This document shows, in pieces, positions 1 through 8,800 of a stretch of DNA of 11,908 bases. The DNA comes from Pirellulales bacterium. Its GTDB lineage: Bacteria; Planctomycetota; Planctomycetia; Pirellulales; JAICIG01. A model generated the notes under the pieces. It saw nothing but the letters and a program-made list of their open reading frames with translations. It was not told where the DNA came from and made no database searches. Each line of letters starts with the position of its first letter. Position 1 is the first letter of the stretch. The DNA lies in the NCBI GenBank assembly GCA_025924495.1, contig JAICIG010000244.1, positions 1-11,908 on the forward strand, given 5' to 3'. The position numbers and the translations under genes are program-made.

Positions 1-15
1 GGGCGCCGCGGTCTG

Positions 16-1200
16 TCATGCGACCCGGCAGATAAAGCACTTCAAGTATTCGCTCTCCAGGCAACTTGCGCTGACCGGATGATCGGGGGCCGCGCCGCGC
101 TGCTCGAGCACCTGAATATCGCGACCGGTGCGCTGGGCCACGTCGGCCAGCATGTGCAAGAAGTCCTCGCGCGTAACGTGGCCAGAACAACTGCACGTCA
201 CAAGGATGCCATCCGGCTCGAGCAATTCGGCGGCGAGCCGGTTGAGATGATGGTAGGCGCGCAGGGCTTCTTCGACGGCCTGGCGGTTTCGCGCAAATTT
301 TGGCGGATCGAGCACGATACCGCCGAATCGTCGGTTCTCGGTCGCAAAGCTTTCCAGGACCTTAAAACCGTCACCCACGTCAAATCGCACATTGGACAGG
401 CCATTGAGTTCGGCATTGGCCTTGGCGAGCGCCACCGCTTTGGGGCTGGAGTCGATCCCCAAGATTTCCATCGCGCCGCCTAGCGCTGCAGAGCACAATG
501 CAAATCCACCCGAGTAACAGAATAGGTCAAGCACCTTGCGGCCGCGGAAGTAAGCGGTCGCCGCTCGGCGGTTGTCGCGCTGGTCGAGAAAAAAACCTGT
601 CTTCTGGCCCGCGCCAAGATCGACGCCATACCGCAAGCCGTGCTCAACGATGAACACCGGCCCCTCAGGCGCTTCACCCCACACAACCGAGTCTGCCAGG
701 GAGAGCCGTTCCAAGCGGACCATCTCGCGGTCCGTCCGCACGATCATTCCGCGCGGGCGGACCAACTCCGCCAGTTGCGGGACGATCTCGCCTAATCGCT
801 GCGCGATGGCTAAAGCTGTGACCTGCAGGACAAGGTATTCGCCGTAGCGATCGACGACGAGTCCACTCAAGCCGTCCGCTTCACTGTAAATTAGTCGCAC
901 CGCGCCCGCCGGTTCGTCAGCGTACAACTGCCGACGCCAGCTCACGGCAGTTTCCAGCTTGTGGCGCCAGAAGGTCTCGTCGAGCGGTTGCCGCTCATTC
1001 CAGGTATAGAGCCGAACGCGAATGCGGCTTTGGCCGTTGTAAATCCCACGTGCCAGCCACTGAGCGCGATCTGTGTACAAATCCACAATGGCGCCGTCGA
1101 CGGGCGAGCCATCGATCCGATAGATGGCGCTATCGAGCACCCAGGGATGCCGGCCCAAAAAGGGACGCGCTTTGCGAGGTTTGAGAAAGATTCGAGCCAT
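16..1200 (-). CDS. rlmI: RlmI-type 23S rRNA (cytosine-C5) methyltransferase, SAM-dependent
   Basis: This 394-residue protein matches the RlmI/COG1092 family in length (E. coli RlmI is about 396) and order of parts. Members of this family methylate C5 of a 23S rRNA cytosine (C1962 in E. coli) in the cytoplasm, using S-adenosylmethionine. A PUA-like RNA-binding segment covers about residues 1-75 (opening MARIFLKPRKARPFLGRHPW). The family block GVDLGAGQKTGFFLDQRDNR lies at 192-211. SAM motif I is VLDLFCYSGGF at 223-233, with acidic D250 after the next strand. The catalytic region has DPPKF at 298-302 and TCSCSG at 335-340, with C336 and C338 as candidate catalytic cysteines. The frame stays open 76 codons further upstream, to 1428, but that part is Arg-rich and unlike the family, so I place the start at the ATG ending at 1200. 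No clear Shine-Dalgarno sequence precedes it. The gene is divergent from its right neighbour. Whether the target base is exactly C1962 is inference. Confidence 0.9.
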   Translation of the reverse strand: MARIFLKPRKARPFLGRHPWVLDSAIYRIDGSPVDGAIVDLYTDRAQWLARGIYNGQSRIRVRLYTWNERQPLDETFWRHKLETAVSWRRQLYADEPAGAVRLIYSEADGLSGLVVDRYGEYLVLQVTALAIAQRLGEIVPQLAELVRPRGMIVRTDREMVRLERLSLADSVVWGEAPEGPVFIVEHGLRYGVDLGAGQKTGFFLDQRDNRRAATAYFRGRKVLDLFCYSGGFALCSAALGGAMEILGIDSSPKAVALAKANAELNGLSNVRFDVGDGFKVLESFATENRRFGGIVLDPPKFARNRQAVEEALRAYHHLNRLAAELLEPDGILVTCSCSGHVTREDFLHMLADVAQRTGRDIQVLEQRGAAPDHPVSASCLESEYLKCFICRVA

Positions 1201-1464
1201 CGAGACGAGCCGTGTGGAAATCGCAGAATCAGGCCAGCGGGGCATTGTAGGGAAACGCGCAGATGGCAGGTAGTGGTGCGGGTTGGGGGCGGTTGAAGCC
1301 AGGAATTCTTGATCGGCGGTTGGGGATCCGGCGAAAAAGACTGAATTGCGGCGCAGCAGGCGCCGATAATGAGCCCGCCATTTCAGCTCTGCCGCATCGT
1401 CGTGAATCCTTCGATGACCGCGGCACATGGCCGTGTTCTGCGGCCGCCAATCGAACTCTCGGAT

Positions 1465-1469
1465 GAGGA
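1465..1469 (+). promoter_or_regulatory. Ribosome binding site fixing the start of the small Gln-rich protein
   Basis: GAGGA lies eight bases before the ATG at 1478. It favours that start over the in-frame ATG at 1463, which overlaps the site itself, and over the ATG at 1427. Confidence 0.6.
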
Positions 1470-1477
1470 ATAACGCA

Positions 1478-1945
1478 ATGTCCGGAATCCAAGGCCTGGG
1501 CAGTCCCGCGGGCAGTTACGCGGCTTCGCTCATTTCCCAGTTGTCCGCGCCACAGAGCGACGGCGACGAAGTCCAACTCCAGCCCGGCGCCGCCCTGTCG
1601 CCCAGCCAGTTAGACCAGTTGCGCCGCAAATTGCAACAAGACATTGAGCAGTCGTTTCAACAGGCCAACCAGGGGAAATCGCTCAGCGACATTGGCCAGA
1701 CGTTGCGGCAGAAGGTCTCCGACACTTTGGCCAAGTACGGCTTTTCCGAGTCGGATCGGGACTCGGTGTTGGGCCAACTAGATCAGCTATTCGGCAGCAA
1801 CGCCTCGCGGAACCAGGTGCGCCAGCAGGCGCAGCAGTTATTGCAGGGCGTCGTTGACAACTTGCAAGGCGGCTCGAGCGCCAGCGCGCCGGCGTCGGCC
1901 GGCGGCGCGCCGACCATCGGCCAAAGCCTGGACTTGACAGGCTGA
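1478..1945 (+). CDS. Small Gln/Ser-rich helical protein of unknown function
   Basis: I do not recognise this 155-residue protein. It has three visible parts. Residues 1-40 are a Gly/Ser/Ala-rich, probably disordered head (MSGIQGLGSPAGSYAASLIS). Residues 41-130 form a Gln-rich, charged, probably helical core containing LDQLRRKLQQDIEQSF and VRQQAQQLLQGVVDNL. Residues 131-155 are a Gly/Ser/Ala tail. It contains no Cys, Trp or His, no membrane segment and no classical signal peptide. Low-complexity ends around a helical core would fit a small structural, chaperone-like or exported protein, but the sequence does not decide. It sits 117 bp before the zinc ribbon/M48 gene on the same strand, so co-transcription is possible. 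The good Shine-Dalgarno spacing and a sensible protein-like composition support it being real. Confidence 0.65.
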   Translation: MSGIQGLGSPAGSYAASLISQLSAPQSDGDEVQLQPGAALSPSQLDQLRRKLQQDIEQSFQQANQGKSLSDIGQTLRQKVSDTLAKYGFSESDRDSVLGQLDQLFGSNASRNQVRQQAQQLLQGVVDNLQGGSSASAPASAGGAPTIGQSLDLTG

Positions 1946-2062
1946 AGCCGCATTGGTCGATCCGCAATTTTTCATAGCGGCGCTGCTGTCGGCCGGGTAA
2001 ACTCGGTAACACGCGCACGCCAAAGACGGCAAGATCGAGGTCGTCCTAGGGGCGCTGAAAAC

Positions 2063-4666
2063 ATGCGGAACACGACCGCGGCAATCGGCAAGATCCGGGT
2101 TAGGGCCATAGCGGTGGGCATCGTCGTTAATTGCGGCAATTGCGGGGCAAGCTTTCAGGCGAAAGAAGCGGACGCCGGCAAGAAAGGCCGCTGCCCGACC
2201 TGCCGCAACGTCATACAGGTTCCCGGCGCGGCTTCCTCTGCTCGCGGCGTCGCGCTGCAAGCCGCCCCGGTCGCCCAAGGCGCCGCCGTGCCGGCTGCCG
2301 CCAAGGCGCCGACCTCTCGGGCTGCGAGTGCCGCCGCGATGGCCTCTTCAGATTCCCCATCGTCGACGCCACAAAAAATCGCCGTAGCCCGCGCCATTCC
2401 GGCCGGGGCCTCATCCAAGCCAGTCGCTATGGCCCTGCCGGTCGCGGCGCCGCGCGCACCAGCGTCGGCAATCGCGCCCGCTTCGCCGCAAGCCCTGCTA
2501 AACGCCTTTCAAGGTTCCATTGAACCGGCGCCAGTGCATTTCGGTTATCGGCTGGGCATCGTCCTGGTGCTATTCGTCATGATGCTGCTGCCGGTATGTT
2601 ACGCCGGGTTGATCTTTGCGGTCGTCGGCATCGTCGGCCTGCATTCGGTGTATAGCACTGGCATGCTAAGCGCGGCGGGAGGCGGGCGTTCGGCAACCGG
2701 AGCGCTGTTGCTTTATCTGGCGCCCTTGGCTGCCGGCGCCATTCTCGTGTTCTTCATGATCAAACCTTTCTTTGCCAGACCGGCGAAGCGGCAGCAGCCG
2801 CGATCGCTCGACCGCCGCGGCGAACCGCTGCTGTTCGCTTTCGTCGAGCGGGTCTGCGACGTCGTTGGCGCCCCGTACCCAACCAGGATCGACGTCGATT
2901 GCGAGGTGAATGCCTCGGCCAGCTTCCGTCGCGGTCTGTGGAGCCTGTTTAGCGACGACCTGGTTTTAACAATCGGCCTGCCGCTGGCTGCGGGGTTCAA
3001 TCTGCGGCAGTTTGCCGGCGTATTGGCCCATGAGTTTGGCCACTTCAGCCAAGGGACCGGCATGCGGTTGAGCTACCTGATCCGCAGGATCAGCTTCTGG
3101 TTCACGCGCGTCGTGTATGAGCGGGACGCTTGGGATGAACAGTTAATCGTCTTATCGAATGAACTGGACCTGCGGCTAGGCTTTATCGTCTATCTGGCGC
3201 GAGGCTGTATTTGGCTGACGCGTAAGATCCTCTGGTTGCTGATGATGCTGGGGCATCTGGTCAGCGGCTTCTTGCTGCGGCAGATGGAATTCGATGCCGA
3301 CCGTTACGAGGCACGGCTCGCGGGCAGCGAAGCTTTCGCCGGCACGGTCCGGCAACTAGCGCTGTTGAGCATCGCCACACGCGGCGCCTACGCCGACCTG
3401 GCCGAGTACCGGCGCGAGGGGCGCTTGGGCGATGACTTACCGCGGCTGATCGCGGCCAATGTCGGCCAGATTCCCCAACAACTGCGAGGGCAGATCGATA
3501 AGCTAATCGCCGAGAGGAAGGCAGGGATCTTTGACACGCATCCCTGCGACGCCGACCGGATCGAATTCGCTCGCCGGCTGCAGGCCCCGGGAATCTTTCA
3601 CGTCGAGTTGCCGGCGACGTTGTTATTCAGCGATTTTTCCGCCTTGTGCAAAACGGCGACCTTTGACTTCTATCGCCAGGAATTCGGCAAGAATTTCAAA
3701 CTGACCGATATGCACCCGGTCGAACACTTGCTGGCTCGTCAGGAAAAAACTCAGGAAGAAGTCAAATCGCTCCCGCGTTATTTCCAGGGCGTTTTCAACG
3801 TGCTGCGTCCTATCCGCCTGCCGGGAATTTTGCCGAACGAAGCAGCCGACCCGCGGCAGACGTTGGCGCAATTGAAGCAAGCGCGCGAGCAATTGCTGCT
3901 GGCTGTGCCCGCCTATGCGGCCGCCTTCGCCGCCTACGATAAGGCCGACACGCAAAAGCTCGAAGCCGATCAGGCCGATGCGATGCTTAATGCTCGGTTG
4001 AAAGTAAAGCCCGACGACTTCAGCCAGCCGATGGTCAACGCCCGGCTGGTGTTGCAACTGCGCCAAGGAGCGATGTATCGGCTGCAACAACTTTCGCCGC
4101 AACTCGATCCATTGGAGCGGTGGGCTGAGCAACGACTGCTTGCCGCCCTTGTCTTGCTGCAGTTGCCCAAAGTCGCCGGGCGCATTCCAGCGGCTGGCGA
4201 ACGGCTCGAGGAATGCCAGCGGATTCTTCCGGCATGCTCGCTGGCGGCGGCGCAGATCAGCTCTTACTTGGAGCTTCGCAATCAGTTGGCGGTATTCATG
4301 GCTCTGGCCTCTCGTCTTCATGGCCAGCAGGAGAATGCCACCTTGATGGGGATGCTCGAAAGGAGCTTGAGCCACATCATCCGATCAGTTCGAGACATGC
4401 AGCACGAATTGGCGATGGCCCGCTATCCTTTCGGTCATGCCAAGGCCGATCCGACGCTGGCGGAGTATCTGGTCTCGGAACAGTTTGATGACCGCGACTG
4501 GAACGCGGTGCTCGGCGCGGCGAACGAACTGGTCGAAGGCTTTCCACGGTTGTATGTGCGAATGCTTGGCAGGCTGGTGGCGCTGGCCGAGGAAATCGAA
4601 GCGGCCTTCGGCCTGCCCCAATTGCCCGAACCGCCGCCGAAGCCGGAACCGTCGACCGAACCGTGA
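2063..4666 (+). CDS. Zinc ribbon fused to a membrane M48-family metallopeptidase
   Basis: This 867-residue protein is a predicted zinc-dependent membrane endopeptidase of the M48 (HtpX/Ste24-like) type. Residues 20-55 are a small zinc ribbon with paired cysteines C24/C27 and C44/C47. Residues 56-155 are an Ala/Pro/Ser linker. Hydrophobic segments lie at about 163-193 and 213-235. The catalytic motif HEFGH is at 323-327, a further hydrophobic stretch covers about 373-404, and the expected third zinc ligand is E409 in MEFDAD (408-413). THPCDADRI at 492-500 matches the conserved Thr-His-Pro region of M48 enzymes. The remaining 350 residues are helical and charged and end in a Pro-rich tail. The whole is far longer than HtpX (about 290). 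The ATG at 2063 has AGGGGC upstream. A GTG at 2114 would begin VGIVVNCGNC, nearer to where such zinc ribbons normally start, so the first 17 residues are uncertain. Substrate is unknown; membrane protein quality control is the family-based guess. Confidence 0.85.
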   Translation: MRNTTAAIGKIRVRAIAVGIVVNCGNCGASFQAKEADAGKKGRCPTCRNVIQVPGAASSARGVALQAAPVAQGAAVPAAAKAPTSRAASAAAMASSDSPSSTPQKIAVARAIPAGASSKPVAMALPVAAPRAPASAIAPASPQALLNAFQGSIEPAPVHFGYRLGIVLVLFVMMLLPVCYAGLIFAVVGIVGLHSVYSTGMLSAAGGGRSATGALLLYLAPLAAGAILVFFMIKPFFARPAKRQQPRSLDRRGEPLLFAFVERVCDVVGAPYPTRIDVDCEVNASASFRRGLWSLFSDDLVLTIGLPLAAGFNLRQFAGVLAHEFGHFSQGTGMRLSYLIRRISFWFTRVVYERDAWDEQLIVLSNELDLRLGFIVYLARGCIWLTRKILWLLMMLGHLVSGFLLRQMEFDADRYEARLAGSEAFAGTVRQLALLSIATRGAYADLAEYRREGRLGDDLPRLIAANVGQIPQQLRGQIDKLIAERKAGIFDTHPCDADRIEFARRLQAPGIFHVELPATLLFSDFSALCKTATFDFYRQEFGKNFKLTDMHPVEHLLARQEKTQEEVKSLPRYFQGVFNVLRPIRLPGILPNEAADPRQTLAQLKQAREQLLLAVPAYAAAFAAYDKADTQKLEADQADAMLNARLKVKPDDFSQPMVNARLVLQLRQGAMYRLQQLSPQLDPLERWAEQRLLAALVLLQLPKVAGRIPAAGERLEECQRILPACSLAAAQISSYLELRNQLAVFMALASRLHGQQENATLMGMLERSLSHIIRSVRDMQHELAMARYPFGHAKADPTLAEYLVSEQFDDRDWNAVLGAANELVEGFPRLYVRMLGRLVALAEEIEAAFGLPQLPEPPPKPEPSTEP

Positions 4667-4670
4667 CGCG

Positions 4671-4701
4671 CGCTCGGCCGAGCGCCTTGCCGCAGCAAGG
4701 C
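4671..4701. terminator. Paired dyads in a convergent gap, candidate bidirectional terminator
   Basis: Two adjacent perfect inverted repeats nearly fill the 35 bp between two convergent stop codons. The first is the 14-base palindrome CGCTCGGCCGAGCG (4671-4684). The second is GCCTTGC, loop CGCA, GCAAGGC (4684-4701). Either could form a stable GC-rich RNA hairpin in both directions. Neither is followed by a run of T, so classical rho-independent termination is not certain. Confidence 0.55.
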
Positions 4702-5730
4702 TCAACGGGCTTCAAGCGTGTTCAAGAATCGCACCACGGCCTCGCGCCATTCGTCCGGGCGCGCAACGGATAGGTTCTCGTGCCCCGCTCCTGAGAGCAA
4801 CTTCCAGGTCTTCTCGCCTTGCAATCCGTCGAAGACCTCGCGAGCTTCCGCCGGAGCGACGCGAATATCGCGAGCGCCGTGTAAGAACAACGTGGGACAG
4901 TCGACCGCGGCTGCATAATCAACCGGGTTGTGCGCAAAGCCGGAATAACCGTGTTGAATGCCGCCCCAAAACACCAACAGTTCAGCGACGGGAAAAGTCG
5001 GCAAGCCCGCGGCCTTGAAACGATTCTTGGTGGTAGCCAGCAGTCGATCGAACGGACATTCCAGAATCAAGGCCTGCGGGCGCACCTGCAATTCCGCTAC
5101 GGCTCGCAGAATGGCGGCGCCGCCCATCGAACGCCCATAAAGCAAGATTGGCAAACCGGGCCATTGTCGCTCCGCAAAGGCGCACGCCGCGGCCACATCG
5201 TCGGCTTCGCGATAACCAATCGTTGTGGCCTGACCGTCGGAGCCGCCGCTGCCGCGAAAATCAACCAACAGCGCGTCGTAGCCCAATTCATGAAGGGACT
5301 GCGCGGCGGGCAGCATGCTGGCCTTGCTATTGGTAAACCCGTGAAACAACAGGCATAGCCCCTTGGGCGTTGCATCAGCGCCGGGAACGTGCCAAGCCTC
5401 GCAACGTATGCCATCGCTGCTATCAAAGCGATGCACGGTGAATGGCAACTGCAGGTCGTCAGGAGTTTTGGTATTGCGCGGCTTAGGAATCTCGACGCCG
5501 CAGATTGCCGCTTTGGTCTTTTGCCAGAGCGTCATCTTCTCGGGCGGCGGCGGTCGAATGCCTGTTTGGACAAAGTGGGTCATCGACCAGGCATGCCGAT
5601 AGGCCAGCACGTTCAAGCCCGTACAAGCAACGATTAGCGCCGCGGCAACCAGCCGTCTCGTTCGTGAACGTGGCCAGCAGAACGTCGCCTTCGATTTCAC
5701 AGAGTCCAAGGTCGCTGTCTCCAATTTCAC
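4702..5730 (-). CDS. Membrane-anchored alpha/beta hydrolase (serine hydrolase)
   Basis: This 342-residue protein is an alpha/beta-fold serine hydrolase with a single N-terminal membrane anchor. The hydrophobic helix is at about 26-44, after basic residues RSRTRR, so the catalytic domain is probably exported but tethered. HGF at 130-132 is the oxyanion-hole region. The nucleophile elbow GRSMGG gives S201, and D288 (in HGARDIR) and H317 (in GAGHEN) complete the triad at the expected spacing. DFRGSGGSDG at 157-166 is typical of the lysophospholipase/serine aminopeptidase-like (S33, COG1073) group. The substrate, an ester, thioester or peptide, cannot be told. Translation appears to start at GTG with a strong Shine-Dalgarno sequence. 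The gene is convergent with the M48 gene and lies 151 bp downstream of the 1317-residue gene on the same strand. Confidence 0.85.
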   Translation of the reverse strand: MKLETATLDSVKSKATFCWPRSRTRRLVAAALIVACTGLNVLAYRHAWSMTHFVQTGIRPPPPEKMTLWQKTKAAICGVEIPKPRNTKTPDDLQLPFTVHRFDSSDGIRCEAWHVPGADATPKGLCLLFHGFTNSKASMLPAAQSLHELGYDALLVDFRGSGGSDGQATTIGYREADDVAAACAFAERQWPGLPILLYGRSMGGAAILRAVAELQVRPQALILECPFDRLLATTKNRFKAAGLPTFPVAELLVFWGGIQHGYSGFAHNPVDYAAAVDCPTLFLHGARDIRVAPAEAREVFDGLQGEKTWKLLSGAGHENLSVARPDEWREAVVRFLNTLEAR

Positions 5731-5739
5731 TGCCGCTCG

Positions 5740-5747
5740 CCTCCCTT
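5740..5747 (-). promoter_or_regulatory. Strong ribosome binding site supporting a GTG start
   Basis: Read on the minus strand this is AAGGGAGG, nine bases before the GTG ending at 5730. It supports a GTG start for the hydrolase and hence the presence of its N-terminal membrane anchor, because the next in-frame ATG (residue 50) lies beyond that helix. Confidence 0.7.
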
Positions 5748-5803
5748 GCCCACGGCGTCAGCTCCGATTTGATCCGCCGTTCGCGGAAGAGGCCCTGATG
5801 AGA

Positions 5804-5834
5804 AATTGCTAATCAACCTTGGATATTGGCAATT
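5804..5834. repeat. AT-rich inverted repeat between two minus-strand genes
   Basis: Arms AATTGCTAAT (5804-5813) and ATTGGCAATT (5825-5834) pair over ten positions with one imperfect pair, around an 11-base loop. It lies 47 bp past the stop of the 1317-residue gene and about 74 bp before the hydrolase start. On the minus strand the 3' arm runs into TCTCATC, so it may be a weak terminator. Equally it could be a regulator binding site for the hydrolase gene. Confidence 0.4.
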
Positions 5835-5881
5835 CCGTGCATCATTGGCGTGTCGCCCGGTGTGGGCCAGAACTTATCGAG

Positions 5882-8800
5882 TTATAGCTCGCTTGTCCGA
5901 ATTTGAACTTGTACTTCTTCCCAGGACAACGGCACGCGCGGCACGGGCGACGGAGCTTCTTCGGCGGGCCCGGCGCGATTGCGGCGGCGGCTGGCTGCCT
6001 CAACCTCGTGCTCCAAAGCCGCCAGCCAATTGGGAACATCGAGTCCCGATCCACACGGCGAATCGGTAAACTCGACGAGTTCCTGTTCCAACAGGTCAAA
6101 CGAATGACCCGGTTCGCCGCACCGCGCCTCTTCGACGGCCGGTTTGACCAGCCCCTTGACGCGATCGATGGCCAGGGTGCGAACGAAGCGCTCGCCCAAG
6201 CGATCGGCGATGGTCGGCAGCCGTACGCCGTATTGCTTGGTCAACTCGGCGAGCCGCTTGAGATGCCAATCCGCCACCTGGCTGGTCCGCTCGGCGACAT
6301 TGCGGCGCCACAACTCTGCGGCAGCCACGCGCCCGCGGCGGACGAGAATCTCGTGCGTCAGCACGACCGGCTTGATGTGCCAAACGACGCGCTCGTAGCT
6401 GGCTTTAAGGCGGAGAAAATCGAGCAGGACGTACAGCAACTCGCCCCGATCGGACTGCGTGGTCGTGCTATTGAAGTCCTTGAATTCGGCGTAGTTTTCC
6501 ACGATCGCTTCGATGACGATCGTCAACTTTTCCACTGCCGCCGCCATAGGGATCTCGCAATCGAGTTCCCTCAGCAAGCGAAATTCACGCTCCGGGTCGT
6601 CTTCGTCGCGTCTGGCTTGCAACCAGGCGGCGACTCCCTGATGCAGGATGCCGCGCAGGTTGCCGACATTGAGGAATCTCGGCGTGAACAGGTCGTGCCC
6701 GTAGCGCTCGATGAATTCCACCAGCGCTTGCCAACGATCGTTGTCGGCCACTTTCTCCATTACCGACAAGCGCAGCGAGCGGCTGTGGTCGAGCCAACGT
6801 TTGAGCAGCGACTCAGTTAATGCTTTCAGGCAGTCGATCAATTCGCCATCGGAGGCCGAGTCGCCCTTCGCATCGACCGGATCGTCGGCAGGTTCGTCGC
6901 CCGCGGCCCCGACCAGTGCGCGGACAATGGCCCGGTACCCGACTTCAAATAGATGATCGAACTCGGTTACGGCGCCCTCTTGCGCCGGACGGTGCTGTTC
7001 CATCGCCTGCGCGGTGGCGATGGTTTGACAAGTCTCGGCCAGCAAACCGAGCCTCGGCAAGCCGCGGAGGAAGGTCAGCAATAGTTGTTGGAGCGTGCGT
7101 GCGCCGACGATTTGCCCGGGTGCGCCGTGCCGTGCCAGCGGAATGTACAGAATCGGTTCTCGCTTGAGCGAGGCCAGCATATCGGGGACGAGCAATCGCA
7201 CCAGGCTCGCGTCGCCGCGGAACATGGCGCGCAACACGCCGACGGCCTGCTGTTCCCAATCGGCGAGATCCTCGCTGCCATCCAGATCCTCGCCGGCGCC
7301 CAGCAGCCAGCGGGCGGAACTCGACGTTTCCACGCAGGCGTCGATGATGTCCGCCAGCAACGATTCTTTAATGAGCCGGCGGCGATCGTATTCGACCAGC
7401 GATTCCTGTGATCCAGAGATCGCTGCCACGCGAAAGCCATGCACATTGCGGAGCAACTCAAATAATCCATGGCGATTGCTGACGGCGCGCTGAAACCACG
7501 CCTTCAGCGTTTCATCGCGGCCGGCGGGCGCCAATTGCCGCGGGAACGCCGCGGCGATCTTCCACAACCGGGCGACGGTCGACAGGAAAGCCAACCGCCG
7601 GCCCAGACGCGTCGCTTCGAATTCCAGCTCGAATTCGGTCGAGGGGCCCTGTCCTTCGAGCATATCGGCCTCATGGCCGTCACGCGTGCTGTCACGATAG
7701 GTCACTTCGTCGTAGGCGGCGCCGAACAGATTCTGTTCGTCCTCTCCTTCCTCGTCCGCATCGAGCGAGAACTCCGGGTCGCCTGCCGCGTTGGAACGTC
7801 CCGCTACAAGATCGCACCGCGGCACGTCCCAGTACTCCTCGGCGTTAGCCTCGAGGTAATCGAAGAACCGGGCAATTAGCTTCCAACACTGTTCGGGTTC
7901 GGGCGCTTCGGCCGGTTGATTTTCGGCGGCATCACGCAGAGCCGAGACCCAGCGGACCGCCAGATCGTGAAACGAGTATTCGCCGTCGGCGAGCGGCACG
8001 TGCTCCGCCTGGCCGATCCACTGAATCAGCAGTCCGCGCGCGGCGATGTAGTCCTTCTGCTCGAGCAGAGCATCGACGACCAGGGCATAAGCTTTGGGAG
8101 AGTTGAACCGTTCGACGTGCTTGCGCCAAAAACCGATGTCGCCAGCCGCCGTGCCCGCCTCATGCCAGGCCCTCAGCGCGTGGGCCACGTGGGAGGCCGA
8201 ATCCACCGCCACGCGTCCTGAGACGTGAGCCACGCCAGCGACTTCCAGCGTGGCGAAGCGATCCCACCACTGCGCCAGCTTCTTCAAGCCCGCCGCAGTA
8301 TTGGCCGCAAGGTCTTGGGCGCCATGCGCCGCGGCTTCCGCTTGCAAGCGGGCATATAAGCCAAAGATCTGCGACATTAACTGAATCAACACGTCGACCC
8401 GATGATCGCGGACGCTGTTCTCAATGGCGGGGAACAAGCTGAATTGCCCCTGAAAGCCGAGAATATTCCAGGGATCGACGAGTGCGCCGCATTCGATTGC
8501 ACGATGCAAAAGATCGTCGATTTCGGGCAGCATGCGGCCGGCATGTTCCAATTCGTTGCGATCAACGTAATGATGTCCGGCCGTCAATCGGCCGTTAATC
8601 TCGCAGAGCATTCGAGCGGAAGCGACAGGCACAATCCGCGCTTGCCGGCTGCTCGCTTCCGCGTAGCCCATTCGCGCAAAAACCTGGGCCAAGTGCACGT
8701 GCTGCAGCTGCACGGCTCGTAATCGGGCCAGCCGCTGGTTCAAATGTTGCCGCGCGCCGCCGAAGGGCTGGCGGAGCATAGCGGCCTCGGCGCGCAGGCG

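Noticed and set aside
1201..1428. 76-codon upstream extension of the RlmI frame
   Set aside because: The extension is Arg-rich and unlike the family, and the product from the ATG at 1200 already has the normal family length and N-terminal PUA motif.
1201..1477. 277-bp divergent gap checked for promoters and RNA genes
   Set aside because: No convincing paired -35/-10 boxes, tRNA-like folds or repeats were found by eye; only the ribosome site at 1465-1469 is supported.
1946..2062. 117-bp gap checked for a terminator or promoter
   Set aside because: Only a 4-bp ATTG/CAAT dyad with a 9-base loop was seen, which is too weak to call.
3623..4375. A 250-codon minus-strand frame inside the M48 gene
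   Set aside because: It is antisense to the C-terminal part of the M48 protein; its His/Gln/Arg-rich product is typical of a shadow frame.
5903..6820. A 305-codon open frame on the plus strand inside the 1317-residue gene
   Set aside because: It lies wholly antisense to a much longer coherent gene, and its product has no recognisable domain. High GC content commonly keeps antisense frames open.
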